From assembly GCF_000334895.1 (NCBI RefSeq), contig NZ_BAFM01000014.1, positions 1 through 64,000 of the forward strand: a DNA stretch of 64,000 nucleotides, written 5' to 3'. The DNA is from Halococcus agarilyticus. GTDB taxonomy: Archaea > Halobacteriota > Halobacteria > Halobacteriales > Halococcaceae. The position numbers were made by a program, and so were the translations under genes. Each line of letters opens with the position of its first letter. The stretch's first letter is position 1. This document shows positions 7,521 to 16,829 of the stretch, piece by piece. The notes beneath the pieces are model-generated. The model saw only the letters and a program-made list of their open reading frames with translations, made no database searches and was not told the DNA's origin.

Positions 7521-8861
7521 GTGTCGCTCCGCTCGGACCCGCTCGCCGCGCTCGTCGTGCCCGATGGCACCACCGTCGAGGAACACGCCATCGTGACCGA
7601 CCGGGACGTGATCGTCGGAACTCAAAGCGAGATCGCACTCGGCGTCCGCGGCCGGAACGTGATCGCCGGCGAGCGCGTCGCGATCGCTGGCGACGTCGAG
7701 GCGGACGCCGACTGCCGGCTCGACACGTGGTGCGAGCTCGGCGGGAACGTGCTCGCCGGCGCGGACGCCTACATCGGCGAGCGCGTCACGATCGACGGCC
7801 AGCTCGTGGTCGCGGGTGACCTCGACATCGGCGACGACGTCACGATCGAGGAGGGGTTCGACGCCAACGGCTGGATCGTCATTCGCAACCCGGTCCCGAC
7901 GCTCGTCTTCCTCTTCACGTACCTCACCCACCTCCTCCGCATCGGCGAGGAGGATCTCGCGGAGGACGTCGTTTCCGAGGTGTTCGACGAAGGGGAAGGG
8001 GAGCCGCTCGTGATTCCGAAGAACGCCGACGTGACCGACGACGCGTGGCGGGTCTCGACGCCCGCCGAGGTCGGGAGCGACTGCCGGCTCCACGGCAACC
8101 TCCGGGCCGAATCGATCACGGTCGGCGAGCGTACTGAGATATTCGGGAGTCTCCGGGCGCGCGAATCGATCGCCGTCGAGAGCGGGACGACGGTCCACGG
8201 CGACGTCACGACCCGCGGCGGTGAGGTCGAGATCGCCGCCGACGCGCAGGTTCGCGGCGACATCGCGTGCGAACGGCTCCGCCTCCACGAGGGAGCGGTG
8301 GTCGAGGGTGCGATGCGCGCCCGCGGCGAGATGACGATCGTCCGCGAGGAGAACCCTCTCGCGACCGACACCGAGAGCGCCGATCGGGCGACGGACGAGG
8401 ACGCCGAACCCGCATCCGAGGCGCGCCCGCCGTCGAGCGAAACGGTGGCCGACATCGACGGGGAGGAAGTGGCGGCGCACGAGGAGTCGACCGAATCGGT
8501 CGAGTCGACCGATCGAACCGAGCCGATCCAGGCGATCGAGCCGATCGAACCGGCCGCGACGGAACCGGCCGCCGACGGGCAGGGGTCGAAACCACCGGCC
8601 AGGGCAGAACCAGTAGCCGAAGCGGAATCGACGGACGAGGGATCGTCTTCGGCGAACGGAGACGACCGTGCGGAAGCGGGGGAGCGCCAGACGGGCGAAC
8701 CGTCGGAGCCAGCCTCCGCGGCCGAGGAGTCGAACGGCGAGGAACCGCCGGAGCCGGCGATCAGGGAGGCCGAATCCAGCACGAACGAGGCCGCGGAGTC
8801 AGCGGCGGACGACGCCGAGGAGTCCGAGGAACCGAAAGGCAGTTTCACGCCGCCCGAGTAG
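7521..8861 (+). CDS. Bactofilin-like polymer-forming protein with long acidic tail
   Basis: 446 residues from GTG 7521. Residues about 10-125 and 195-280 carry right-handed beta-helix type repeats (short strands with G-x-D-V-x-I/V, such as VVAGDLDIGDDVTIEEG and GNLRAESITVGERTEIFG), as in bactofilin/polymer-forming cytoskeletal proteins. A hydrophobic segment (VPTLVFLFTYLTHLL) lies between the two halves and could touch the membrane. The last 160 residues are low complexity, rich in Glu, Ala, Ser, Pro and Thr. The family forms filaments without nucleotide in bacteria; the role in archaea is inferred. An upstream ATG at 7422 is rejected because of the TATA box at 7491. Confidence 0.7.
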   Translation: MSLRSDPLAALVVPDGTTVEEHAIVTDRDVIVGTQSEIALGVRGRNVIAGERVAIAGDVEADADCRLDTWCELGGNVLAGADAYIGERVTIDGQLVVAGDLDIGDDVTIEEGFDANGWIVIRNPVPTLVFLFTYLTHLLRIGEEDLAEDVVSEVFDEGEGEPLVIPKNADVTDDAWRVSTPAEVGSDCRLHGNLRAESITVGERTEIFGSLRARESIAVESGTTVHGDVTTRGGEVEIAADAQVRGDIACERLRLHEGAVVEGAMRARGEMTIVREENPLATDTESADRATDEDAEPASEARPPSSETVADIDGEEVAAHEESTESVESTDRTEPIQAIEPIEPAATEPAADGQGSKPPARAEPVAEAESTDEGSSSANGDDRAEAGERQTGEPSEPASAAEESNGEEPPEPAIREAESSTNEAAESAADDAEESEEPKGSFTPPE

Positions 8862-8868
8862 GCGCGCC

Positions 8869-10050
8869 ATGCTCTCGCTCGCGCTCGCCGGCAAGCCGAA
8901 CGCCGGCAAATCTACCTTTTTCGAGGCGGCGACCATGACCGAGGTCGACGTCGCCAACTACCCCTTCACCACGATCGACCCGAACCGCGCGGTCTCGTCC
9001 GTGCGTACCGACTGTCCCTGTCTCGATCGCGAGGAGCGCTGCGGCAACGAGCACTGTCGCGACGGCAAGCGGTACGTCCCGGTCGAACTGCTCGATGTCG
9101 CCGGGCTGGTGCCTGGCGCACACGAGGGGCGAGGGCTGGGCAATCAGTTCCTCGACGAACTCACGACCGCCGACGTCATTCTGAACGTCGTCGACGCCTC
9201 CGGCGGGACGAACGCCGAGGGCGAACCGGTCGAGGTCGGCGACCACGACCCCGTCGAGGACGTGGATTTCGTCGCGAGCGAGATCGAGCGCTGGCTCGCG
9301 GGGATAATCGAGCGCAACTGGGAGACCGTCGAGCGCGGGTCGCGCTCGCCCGGCTTCGCGATCGACGACCACCTCGCGGAGCTGCTCTCGGGTGTGGGTG
9401 CGAGCGAGCCCGCGATCGCGGCGACGCTTCGCGCGCTCGACTACCCCGCCGACCCGCGCGAGTGGACCGACGACGACCGGCTCGCGCTCGCCCGCGAGAT
9501 CCGCGCACGAACCAAACCCCTCGTGGTCGTGGCGAACAAGGCCGACGTCGCGCCCTCGGACAACCTCGATTCGCTGTCCGCGGCCGCCGAGCGCGCGATC
9601 CCGGCGACCGCGGACGGCGAACGCGCGCTCAGACGCGGGGCCGAGGCAGGCGTGATCGACTACGACCCCGGCGACAGCGAGTTCTCGGTCGTGGGTGATC
9701 TCTCGGCAGGCCAGCGCACGGGCCTCGAAACCGTCGAGGACGTCATTGGGGAGTACGGTGGGACCGGCGTCCAGCGCGCGCTGAACGAGGCGGTGTACGA
9801 CCTGCTCGACTACATTACTGTGTACCCGGTCCAAAACGAGTCGAAGTGGACCGATGGCCAGGGGAACACTCTCCCCGACGCCTTCCTCGTGCCCCGTGGG
9901 TCGACGCCGCGCGATCTCGCCTTCGCGGTACATTCGGACATCGGCGAGGGGTACCTCCACGCCGTGGACGCGCGCTCGAATCGAGAGATCGGCGACGACC
10001 ACGAACTCGCGGAGGGCGACGTGGTGAAGATCGTGAGCACCGCGAAGTAG
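8869..10050 (+). CDS. Obg-like GTPase of the Ygr210/YchF group with TGS domain
   Basis: 393 residues. G1 P-loop GKPNAGKST at the N-terminus, G3 in DVAGLVPGAHEGRGLG (glycine-rich after Walker B, typical of Obg-like GTPases), G4 as ANKAD near residue 225. The NKxD form points to the archaeal/fungal Ygr210 branch and not to bacterial YchF, which prefers ATP. A cysteine cluster C49, C51, C58, C63 between G2 and G3 could bind zinc. The C-terminus is a TGS domain (FLVPRGSTPRDLAFAVH...EGDVVKIV). Probably ribosome or RNA associated. Starts 7 bases after the previous stop, so likely co-transcribed. Confidence 0.88.
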   Translation: MLSLALAGKPNAGKSTFFEAATMTEVDVANYPFTTIDPNRAVSSVRTDCPCLDREERCGNEHCRDGKRYVPVELLDVAGLVPGAHEGRGLGNQFLDELTTADVILNVVDASGGTNAEGEPVEVGDHDPVEDVDFVASEIERWLAGIIERNWETVERGSRSPGFAIDDHLAELLSGVGASEPAIAATLRALDYPADPREWTDDDRLALAREIRARTKPLVVVANKADVAPSDNLDSLSAAAERAIPATADGERALRRGAEAGVIDYDPGDSEFSVVGDLSAGQRTGLETVEDVIGEYGGTGVQRALNEAVYDLLDYITVYPVQNESKWTDGQGNTLPDAFLVPRGSTPRDLAFAVHSDIGEGYLHAVDARSNREIGDDHELAEGDVVKIVSTAK

Positions 10051-10062
10051 CACGACGACAGG

Positions 10063-10473
10063 ATGACGAGAACGTTCCGGGTGCCGATCGAGACCCCACA
10101 GCCGACGCAACTCTGGCTCTCTGGTCGGAAGCTCCACGCCGCGAGCGCGTGGTTCGATTTCGACGAGCCTCGGTACGACCCGCTGCCCGTTCTGCGCGGC
10201 GCGACGGCGTTTCCGGACCGCGACGAGCCCGTGCTGATCGACGGTCACACCCGTGCCTTCCTCGCCCATCTCGCCGGCGCGGACGAGCTCCTGATCCGCG
10301 ACGTGAGCGACGAGGATCATCCACTAGGACTGTACGCCGACTGCGTCGCGTGGTGCGAACGAAAGGAGGTCACGTCGGTGGCCGACTTCGCCGGCCGGGT
10401 CGTGAACCACGAGACCCACCAGCGGCGGTGGGTCGACCGGTGTCACCGCGTGGCGAGCGTGCTCGACGAATGA
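10063..10473 (+). CDS. ParB/sulfiredoxin-fold-like small protein
   Basis: 136 residues. The segment EPVLIDGHTRAFLAHLAGADELLI is close to the ParB-like nuclease-domain signature (a strand, D-G-H-T-R, then a helix ending in G and a strand). After it comes a WCERKEV helix region. There is no DNA-binding HTH, so this is not a partition protein. Twelve bases after the GTPase gene, same strand, likely one operon. Family members I know of are unannotated hypotheticals; NTPase or nuclease activity is only a fold-based guess. Confidence 0.6.
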   Translation: MTRTFRVPIETPQPTQLWLSGRKLHAASAWFDFDEPRYDPLPVLRGATAFPDRDEPVLIDGHTRAFLAHLAGADELLIRDVSDEDHPLGLYADCVAWCERKEVTSVADFAGRVVNHETHQRRWVDRCHRVASVLDE

Positions 10474-10494
10474 GTGCGCCGGGCGCGTCGCCCG

Positions 10495-10944
10495 TCAGTC
10501 CATGACTTCGGCCGTATCGATCCCGACGACGATCCCCGCATCGATGTTCCCTTGAGGATCGTCGGCCGCCGCGAGCAGTCGTTCGGTCTGTGCGGTGTGC
10601 GCTCGCTGTGCGGCCGCCGCGAGCCGCGAGTCGAGGTCATGTTCCTCGCGGAGGGTCTCCCACGCCGCCGCATCGACGACGTAGCCCCGAACGCCGTCGA
10701 CGGTGGCGTACTCGTACTCGCGCTCGTACGTCGAGTGCGATCCGAGCAGCGAGGCGTTGAGCACCACGAGCGCGTCGACGAGCCCCTCTCGGGGAACGTT
10801 CTCGTCTTCGGCAACCTCGTCGACGACGTCGGCCTCGATCGGCGTCTCGGCCGCTTCGTCCGTGCCACCGTCGGTCATCCGCGTGTCGGTTTCTGCTCGT
10901 CCGGTGTCGGCCGTCGAATCGTCGTTGGAGCGATCGTCGGTCAT
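10495..10944 (-). CDS. Conserved haloarchaeal hypothetical protein
   Basis: 149 residues from ATG 10944 (MTDDRSNDDS). Residues 1-55 are acidic and disordered; residues 60-149 look folded: REGLVDALVVLNASLLG, an EYEYATVDGVRGYVVDA strand pair, then a helix AAAAQRAHTAQTERLLAAADD, and a DAGIVVGIDTAEVMD end. An in-frame ATG at 10989 would add 15 residues. I do not recognise a named family. Convergent with the ParB-like gene at 10473. Confidence 0.6.
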   Translation of the reverse strand: MTDDRSNDDSTADTGRAETDTRMTDGGTDEAAETPIEADVVDEVAEDENVPREGLVDALVVLNASLLGSHSTYEREYEYATVDGVRGYVVDAAAWETLREEHDLDSRLAAAAQRAHTAQTERLLAAADDPQGNIDAGIVVGIDTAEVMD

Positions 10945-10989
10945 CGGATCGTGGTTCGCGGAGGGCGTGTTTCGGTGTTGTGGTTGCAT

Positions 10990-11349
10990 GGCTCGGATGG
11001 GTCCTCTGCTGTAGTCCTCTAAACGGTCAAAAAACGGTCGGGGAGCGATTGAAACATGACCCACACTCGCACGGAGCAAATGAGAACCGCAGGCCACACC
11101 CTCCCCAGCCGATTCCTTCGCCTCACTCCGTTCGGCTCAGTCATCCCTCGCGCGAGGTTGCGCGCCGATGAACGGCGCGCAGCGCGCGCCGCCGCAACTG
11201 TCTGGCGGAGCACACTCACTACCCATCGTCGGTGAAGAGGCCCGTCTCCCGGCCGTCGTCGGGAGATCCCAGTCTTCAGTTCAGTCTCGAAACAACGAGA
11301 ACGAAGAACACGAGGTGACGGAGCCGTTCGGTGGCTCCGCTGGCGTCGA
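10990..11349 (+). repeat. Dispersed repeat type 2, copy 1, in a 360-base intergenic region
   Basis: No gene seen. Positions 11091-11115 (starting AGGCCACACC) are identical to the reverse complement of 59281-59305. Around that 25-base core the two copies also share a preceding G-A-G-A-[AG]-C-C-G-[CT] block and a following hairpin-forming stretch ending TCATCCCTCG at 11141-11150. Further on, GCGCGCCG at 11160-11167 and CGGCGCGC at 11173-11180 form a hairpin. Lies between the 3' end of the subtilase gene (stop at 11350) and the start region of the hypothetical gene. Confidence 0.7.
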
Positions 11350-14300
11350 TTACCCCGACTGCCGTTGCTGTTCGATCCCGTCGGCACGTTCGCCCCCGAA
11401 GACGGGCGCTGGCGGCGCGCCGTTCTCGAAGACGGGTGCCGGCGGCCCACCGTTCGCGAACACCGGCGCTGGCGGAACGGCGGCCTGGCCGCTGCCGTTC
11501 GCTGCGGTGACGGTCAGCGGGTGGGAGGCGATCTCCTGCAGGCTGGAGATCGTGTACGCGTAGTCGCCCGGCTCTTTGTCCGCCGCGATGTCGTAGGTGA
11601 ACGTCACGGTGGTGCTCTCGCCGCCGTCGAGCGTCACCTGCTGTGGGGCGGCCTGTGGCCGGAAGTTCGCGAGCATCTCGCGCGAGCCGAACTCACCGAG
11701 ATCGTACTGGCTGAGCGTCGACGCCTCGCCAAGGAAGGGGTAGATCGTCTGTGTCCCCTCCTCGTCACCGGTGTTGGTGATGGTGGCGGTCGTCGTGAAC
11801 GACTCGCCCTGACCCACCTCCGAGGGGCCGGTCAGGTTCGAGATCGCGAAGTACGCCGGCTCCGGCTCGCCGGCTTCGACCGAGATGTTCGCGAGCGCGC
11901 TATCGTCGGCGGTCTCGACGCCGTGCTGGTAGGTGCCCTCGGTGGCTGGCACCATGGGTGAGAACGCGACCGTCGTGCTCTCGCCCGGGTCCAGCGTCAC
12001 TTCACTCGTGTTCGCCGTCGTGCCGTCGAACAGGTACTCGACGGTCTGCGTGCCGGTGGCGTTGCCGGTGTTGGTGATCGTCGCATTCACGTCGATCTCT
12101 TCACCGGGTGCGGCCGTGGCGGGGGCCGAGAGGTCCGAAACCGAGTAGTTCGCCTCACCAGGGGTCTCGGCCTCCTCGATCGTGATCGTCGACGATGCGA
12201 CCTCGTCGGCGGAGACGCCGTGCTCGTACTCGCCCGGCTCGCGGCTCGTCGCAACGTCGTAGGTGAACGTCACGGTGGTGCTCTCGCCGCCGTCGAGCGT
12301 CACCCGCTCGGAGAGGTGCGATTGGGTGGTGAACGTGTCACCGCCGAAGTCGGTGCCAGGCGGGAAGTAGAACGCCGTTCGGGTGGCCTGCTCCGACCCG
12401 GTGTTGGTGAGCGTCGCGCTCACGTCGATGGTGTCACCCTGGGCCGCGGTGGCGGGCGCGCTCAGGTCCGAGACCGCGAAGAACGACCCGAGGGTGAAGT
12501 TCTGGGTGGTGGTCCCGTTCGCTGGCACCTCCACGAACTCGATGTCGGTGGCGTTGTAGCCCTCGGCCTTCGCCCGCAGCGCGTACGTGCCACGGTCGAG
12601 ACCGGTGATCTCGTAGTGGCCGCTCTCGTCGGTGGTCACGTTGAACGCGTCCCCGTCGGCGTCGACCACGTGCGCGCCCTCGATGGGCTGGCCCGCGGCG
12701 CTCTCGACGGAGCCCGCGATCGAGCCGTTACGTGGAGTGACTTCGAAATCGACGCCGGTGACTGCCTCGCCGGGGGCGACCGTGACGATCTCCTGGGGCC
12801 GGTAATCGCCAGGCGTGTCGGCGACGTTCACGACGTACTGTCCCGGCGGTACGTCGATGGTGTACGTGCCGTTCGCGCCGGTCATCGCCTCGTGGACGTT
12901 GCCCTCGCCGTCCTCGGCGGCGACGGTGACGTTCGCGACCGGTTCGCCGGTGTCGCTCGCGGTGACCGTCCCGCTGATCGACCCGTCCATCGGGGCGAGC
13001 GCGAAGTCCTGGGTGACCGTGCCGTTCGCCGGCACGTCGACTTCAGCGGTCGTGTTCTCGTAGCCCTCGGCCGACACCGTGACGTTGTGCGTGCCCGCGG
13101 GCACGCCGTCGATCCGGTACGTGCCGTCCGCGCCGGTCACGGCGGTGTAGTTGCCGTCGTCGACCTCAACCGTGACGTCGACCGTCGCGCCCTCGATCGG
13201 GTCGCCGGTCGCGTTGTTGGTCACCGTTCCTTCAACGGCACCGCGCTCGACGTCGATCGTGAGCGGCGCGTAGTCCGTATCGTCCTCGCTCTCGACCACG
13301 TGGCGGTAGCCGATCGAGATGTCGATGTCGTCCGGGACCGTGTCGGTGAACTCGACGGTCTCGGACTCACCGGGATCGAGCGTGACGTTCTCGCTGGTGT
13401 CGTCGAGCGCCCCAACGCTGGTGCCGACCGGACCGAAGCCGCTGACGTGCGCGACCGAGTTCGCGAGGATCCGGTTCGATGCCTCGCTGAACGGAGCGGG
13501 AAGGTAGCTCGTCTGTCCGAGCGAGTCCGCGAGCACCGTGTTCGTCGACGCGTCGACCGCGATGGCTGCCCCGGCGGTGGTGCCGCTCTCGCCGACGGTG
13601 GCGATCGTCTGACCGCTGTAATCGCTGTGCCAGCTGTGCTCGGGCCCCGATCCGGTGAAGACGTCCACCTGATCACCGGGGTCGCCCACACCGGCGAAGA
13701 TCGGGTGATCCTGCGTGATCTGGAAGTACGGATCGCCGGCGCTGAACTCGTCGGAGTGGCTCGCCGGATTGCCGGTCGCACTGGACAGTTCGTTGACCGC
13801 GTCGCTGCCGCCGAAGTTGCCCCACTGGTCGAGGTAGACGACGCCCGTCTCGGTGTCGTCGGTTGCCTCGTGGAAGTCCTCGACGGGCCCATCGCCCGTC
13901 TGGAACTCGTTGACGACGAACGTGTCGTAGGCGTCGATCTCGTCCATCACGTTGCTGGCGTTGACGAACGTCACGTCGTAGCGCTCGGCCGGCAGCGACG
14001 ATTCGAGCCGATCGACGAGCGCCTGGCTCTGGGTGTCGTTCACGTCGTCGACGACCGCGACGTCGGTCTGATTCGGCACCAGATCGTACCGCACGGTCTG
14101 TTCGTCGGTCGCGTTACCGGTGTTCTCGACCGTCGCCGAGACGTTGACCGTCTCGCCGGGGCTGGCCTCGTCGGGTGCGTCGGTGATCTCGACGTCGAAG
14201 AATCCTTCGAGCACCGTGATGTTTGCCGTCTGTGAGTCGTCTTCCGTGTGGACACCGTGTTGGTAGGTGCCAGCGCTCACGCCGTCGGTCTCGATGTCCT

Positions 14301-16590
14301 CGAACCCGACGGTGGTGCTCTCACCCGCACCGAGCGTGACGTTCGTGGTCCGCTCGACTGTGCCGTCGAGGCGATACTCGACGGTCTGGGTGTCCGCCTG
14401 GTTGCCGGTGTTGGCGATCGTCGCGTTCACGTCGAACGCGTCGCCCTGTTCGACCTCCGCGGGCGCGCTCAGGTCCGAGACTTCGAAGTTCGACCCGAGG
14501 ACCGTGATCTCGCCGGTCGCGGAGTCGTCCTCGCTGAACACGCCGTGGTAGTAGTCGCCCGCCGGGAGGTTCGAGGCGTCGATCTCGAACGCCACCGTGG
14601 TCTCGTGCGGGCGGTCGACGGGATCGTCGACACCCTCGGGGGCCATGTCGACGATCTCGGTCGCGACGGGTTCGCCCTCACCGAGGTCGCTCTCGTTTTC
14701 GGCGACGTGGAACGCGATCTCCTGGAGCGCGCCCTCGTCGCCGGGGTTTTCGAGGTCGACGGTGACGTTGAACGTCTCGGTCTCGTTCACCTCGTCCGGT
14801 GCTGTGAGGTTCGACACCTGAATCTCGCCCTCGTCGAGTGTGCCCTGAACCTTCCGCTGGAGCAGGCGCAGGTCGGTCCTGGTGACCTCGCCGTCACGGT
14901 TCATGTCCCCGAGATTCGCGTTGAAGTTCTCTGGTTCCTGCCCGTAGAGGTACTGCTGCATCAGTCGGACGTCCTGGACATTGACCTCGCCGTTCTCGTT
15001 GACGTCACCGAGTTCGGACTCGGGAGCGGCAGCGGCGATCTGCTGGGTCGCGTTGTGGACGTCGATGATGCCCATCCCGTACCGCGTGTCTTTCTGCCCG
15101 TGCTGCGTACTCCGCTCGTCGCTCGGCGGCGTGGGGTCTGCGGGTCTCCACGCCGTCTTGTTGAGCGCCTGCTGGATCTCGTAGACCGACGCATCGGGGT
15201 TTGCCGAATGCATCAGCGCGATCGCCCCTGCGACGTGTGGAGTGGCCATCGAGGTCCCGCTGAGGTTCTGATAGCCGTTGCCATCGGGATCGGCGCTCGT
15301 TACGGCAGCGCCGGGCGCGGAGACGTTCGGCTTGATGAACGTGCTCGGCCACTCGGCGGGTGGGTCGTCCCAGTTGCTCTTGTCGATGACCCCGCCGCTG
15401 GAGAACTCCGCGATGTCGCCCTGGGCGTTCGAGGCTCCGATTGAGAACGTCTTGTGATCGTTGCCGGGCGAGCCGACACACCCCTCGCCAGCGTTCCCGG
15501 CTGCGGCGACGAAGCTGGTCCCCGAGGACTTCGCGTTCTCGACCACCGGGATCCACGCTTGCGAGTAGACCGGGCCGAACAGGCCACAGCCCGCGCCGAG
15601 GCTCAGGCTCGCCACGTCGGCTCCCTCGCTGACGGCCCACTGGACGCCGCCGATGACCTGGGTGGTCGAGCCGCTGCCACCGGGAATGACCATCCCGTGC
15701 ATCAGTTGGACGTTGGGCGCGACGCCGATGTACTGGCCGCTCGCGTCGCCACCAGACACAGTGCCGCTGACGTGCGTGCCGTGATAGGCACTATCGCGCG
15801 GCTCGGAGCCGGGGACCTGGTTGCCGTTCTCGTCGAACTCGGCCCACCCACCGGGGTAGGTTTCGTTCGACGCGTTCTCGGTGTAGAGATCGATATCCGG
15901 GTGGCCGATGTCGACGCCCGTATCGAGCACCGCGACTTTGGTGCCCTCGCCGCGGGTATCGAACTCGTTCCAGGTCTGCGTGGCGTTGATCTGGTCCAGC
16001 CCATAGGTAGTGTTGATGTCGTTCGGGCCGGCCGCCGCGTCGTCACCGGTCGGCCGGACGGGCTGGTTTTCGGGCGGTTCCGGGACCGAGATCTCGCGGC
16101 TCTTGACGACCGCGTTGACGCCGTTGATCTGTGCCAGCGACCGAACGCTGGTTTCGTTGGTGTCGACGGTGGCCGCAACGAGGTTGGCGATCCAGAACCG
16201 GTTGGTGACGTCGACGCCCCCGAGGTCGGTGGCGTCGGTCGTCACCGACGACTGGGTGCTCGCCGCGTGCTGTTTCAGCGTCTCGATCGTCTCCTCTCGA
16301 TCCGCCCCGCGATCGACGGCCGCCTGATCGAGGACGAGGAGTACGTCGACCGTCCCGTTGGCGTCCTGCAGCGCCGAACCGATCGGGGCTGCTTGTGATT
16401 GGGTCGCGCCGGCAGACTGGGTGGCCTGTGTCTGTCCCCCGACGGAGCTCAGTTGTGTGGTATCCGAATCGATGCTATGCTGCGTGGAGTGGTGGCCCGT
16501 CCCCATCGCACCGGCGAACGGTGCTGCCATGGAAAGCGTGACCACCCCCGCGACGATGATCGCGAGAACTGTGGCGTATTTACGTGGCAT
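11350..16590 (-). CDS. Giant secreted subtilisin-like protease with dockerin, CARDB and carboxypeptidase-regulatory-like modules
   Basis: 1746 residues from ATG 16590 (MPRKYATVLA); a start at 16620 would add ten polar residues. A Sec-type signal sequence (no twin arginine) covers residues 1-30. Then an I9-like propeptide (about 75-170), an S8 domain with Asp223 (LDTGVD), His270 (HGTHVSG), oxyanion Asn366 and Ser447 (GTSMATPH), and a two-repeat calcium-binding dockerin (527-582: DVNENGEVNVQD and DMNRDGEVTRTD). CARDB-like domains follow at about 590-840, the third split by a Rossmann-like insert (842-1055). Three carboxypeptidase-regulatory-like domains (1117-1368), three more CARDB domains (1371-1695) and a tail with three PPAPVF repeats complete it. 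All catalytic residues are present. Longer than typical halolysins (about 400-550 residues). Confidence 0.9.
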   Translation of the reverse strand: MPRKYATVLAIIVAGVVTLSMAAPFAGAMGTGHHSTQHSIDSDTTQLSSVGGQTQATQSAGATQSQAAPIGSALQDANGTVDVLLVLDQAAVDRGADREETIETLKQHAASTQSSVTTDATDLGGVDVTNRFWIANLVAATVDTNETSVRSLAQINGVNAVVKSREISVPEPPENQPVRPTGDDAAAGPNDINTTYGLDQINATQTWNEFDTRGEGTKVAVLDTGVDIGHPDIDLYTENASNETYPGGWAEFDENGNQVPGSEPRDSAYHGTHVSGTVSGGDASGQYIGVAPNVQLMHGMVIPGGSGSTTQVIGGVQWAVSEGADVASLSLGAGCGLFGPVYSQAWIPVVENAKSSGTSFVAAAGNAGEGCVGSPGNDHKTFSIGASNAQGDIAEFSSGGVIDKSNWDDPPAEWPSTFIKPNVSAPGAAVTSADPDGNGYQNLSGTSMATPHVAGAIALMHSANPDASVYEIQQALNKTAWRPADPTPPSDERSTQHGQKDTRYGMGIIDVHNATQQIAAAAPESELGDVNENGEVNVQDVRLMQQYLYGQEPENFNANLGDMNRDGEVTRTDLRLLQRKVQGTLDEGEIQVSNLTAPDEVNETETFNVTVDLENPGDEGALQEIAFHVAENESDLGEGEPVATEIVDMAPEGVDDPVDRPHETTVAFEIDASNLPAGDYYHGVFSEDDSATGEITVLGSNFEVSDLSAPAEVEQGDAFDVNATIANTGNQADTQTVEYRLDGTVERTTNVTLGAGESTTVGFEDIETDGVSAGTYQHGVHTEDDSQTANITVLEGFFDVEITDAPDEASPGETVNVSATVENTGNATDEQTVRYDLVPNQTDVAVVDDVNDTQSQALVDRLESSLPAERYDVTFVNASNVMDEIDAYDTFVVNEFQTGDGPVEDFHEATDDTETGVVYLDQWGNFGGSDAVNELSSATGNPASHSDEFSAGDPYFQITQDHPIFAGVGDPGDQVDVFTGSGPEHSWHSDYSGQTIATVGESGTTAGAAIAVDASTNTVLADSLGQTSYLPAPFSEASNRILANSVAHVSGFGPVGTSVGALDDTSENVTLDPGESETVEFTDTVPDDIDISIGYRHVVESEDDTDYAPLTIDVERGAVEGTVTNNATGDPIEGATVDVTVEVDDGNYTAVTGADGTYRIDGVPAGTHNVTVSAEGYENTTAEVDVPANGTVTQDFALAPMDGSISGTVTASDTGEPVANVTVAAEDGEGNVHEAMTGANGTYTIDVPPGQYVVNVADTPGDYRPQEIVTVAPGEAVTGVDFEVTPRNGSIAGSVESAAGQPIEGAHVVDADGDAFNVTTDESGHYEITGLDRGTYALRAKAEGYNATDIEFVEVPANGTTTQNFTLGSFFAVSDLSAPATAAQGDTIDVSATLTNTGSEQATRTAFYFPPGTDFGGDTFTTQSHLSERVTLDGGESTTVTFTYDVATSREPGEYEHGVSADEVASSTITIEEAETPGEANYSVSDLSAPATAAPGEEIDVNATITNTGNATGTQTVEYLFDGTTANTSEVTLDPGESTTVAFSPMVPATEGTYQHGVETADDSALANISVEAGEPEPAYFAISNLTGPSEVGQGESFTTTATITNTGDEEGTQTIYPFLGEASTLSQYDLGEFGSREMLANFRPQAAPQQVTLDGGESTTVTFTYDIAADKEPGDYAYTISSLQEIASHPLTVTAANGSGQAAVPPAPVFANGGPPAPVFENGAPPAPVFGGERADGIEQQRQSG

Positions 16591-16829
16591 GGTTGGTCCG
16601 TGTTTGTTTCGCTGCAACACGCATTGGTATATGTCGATATGACAGCTACCTGTATGCGTGATGGAGCAAGTCTCGAATCTATAGGTCTTAAAATTACCTC
16701 TAATTTTCAGATTTGAGGTGCAGTGTAATGTCTACAGACGAATGTTATCGTGCATTCGAGCATGTTGTTGTTCATTTGATCCGATCGATGGTCAGATGGG
16801 GTGGAGTTGAGAGATACGAACTCACTTCG
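16591..16829. other. Low-GC segment upstream of the subtilase; promoter and possible insertion scar
   Basis: AT-richer than its surroundings. On the minus strand TATATACC (16632-16625) lies about 40 bases before the subtilase ATG and can serve as its TATA box. On the plus strand an open frame begins at 16728 (MSTDECYRAFEHVVVH...WGGVERYE) but runs out where the broken methyltransferase begins, near 16825. It could be a fragment of an inserted gene; I recognise no family. Confidence 0.4.

Noticed and set aside
12220-14235. 671-codon open frame on the plus strand opposite the protease gene
   Set aside because: A frame kept open by GC-rich codons of the minus-strand gene; composition is Val/Arg-rich and shows no domain, while the minus strand has a full subtilase.
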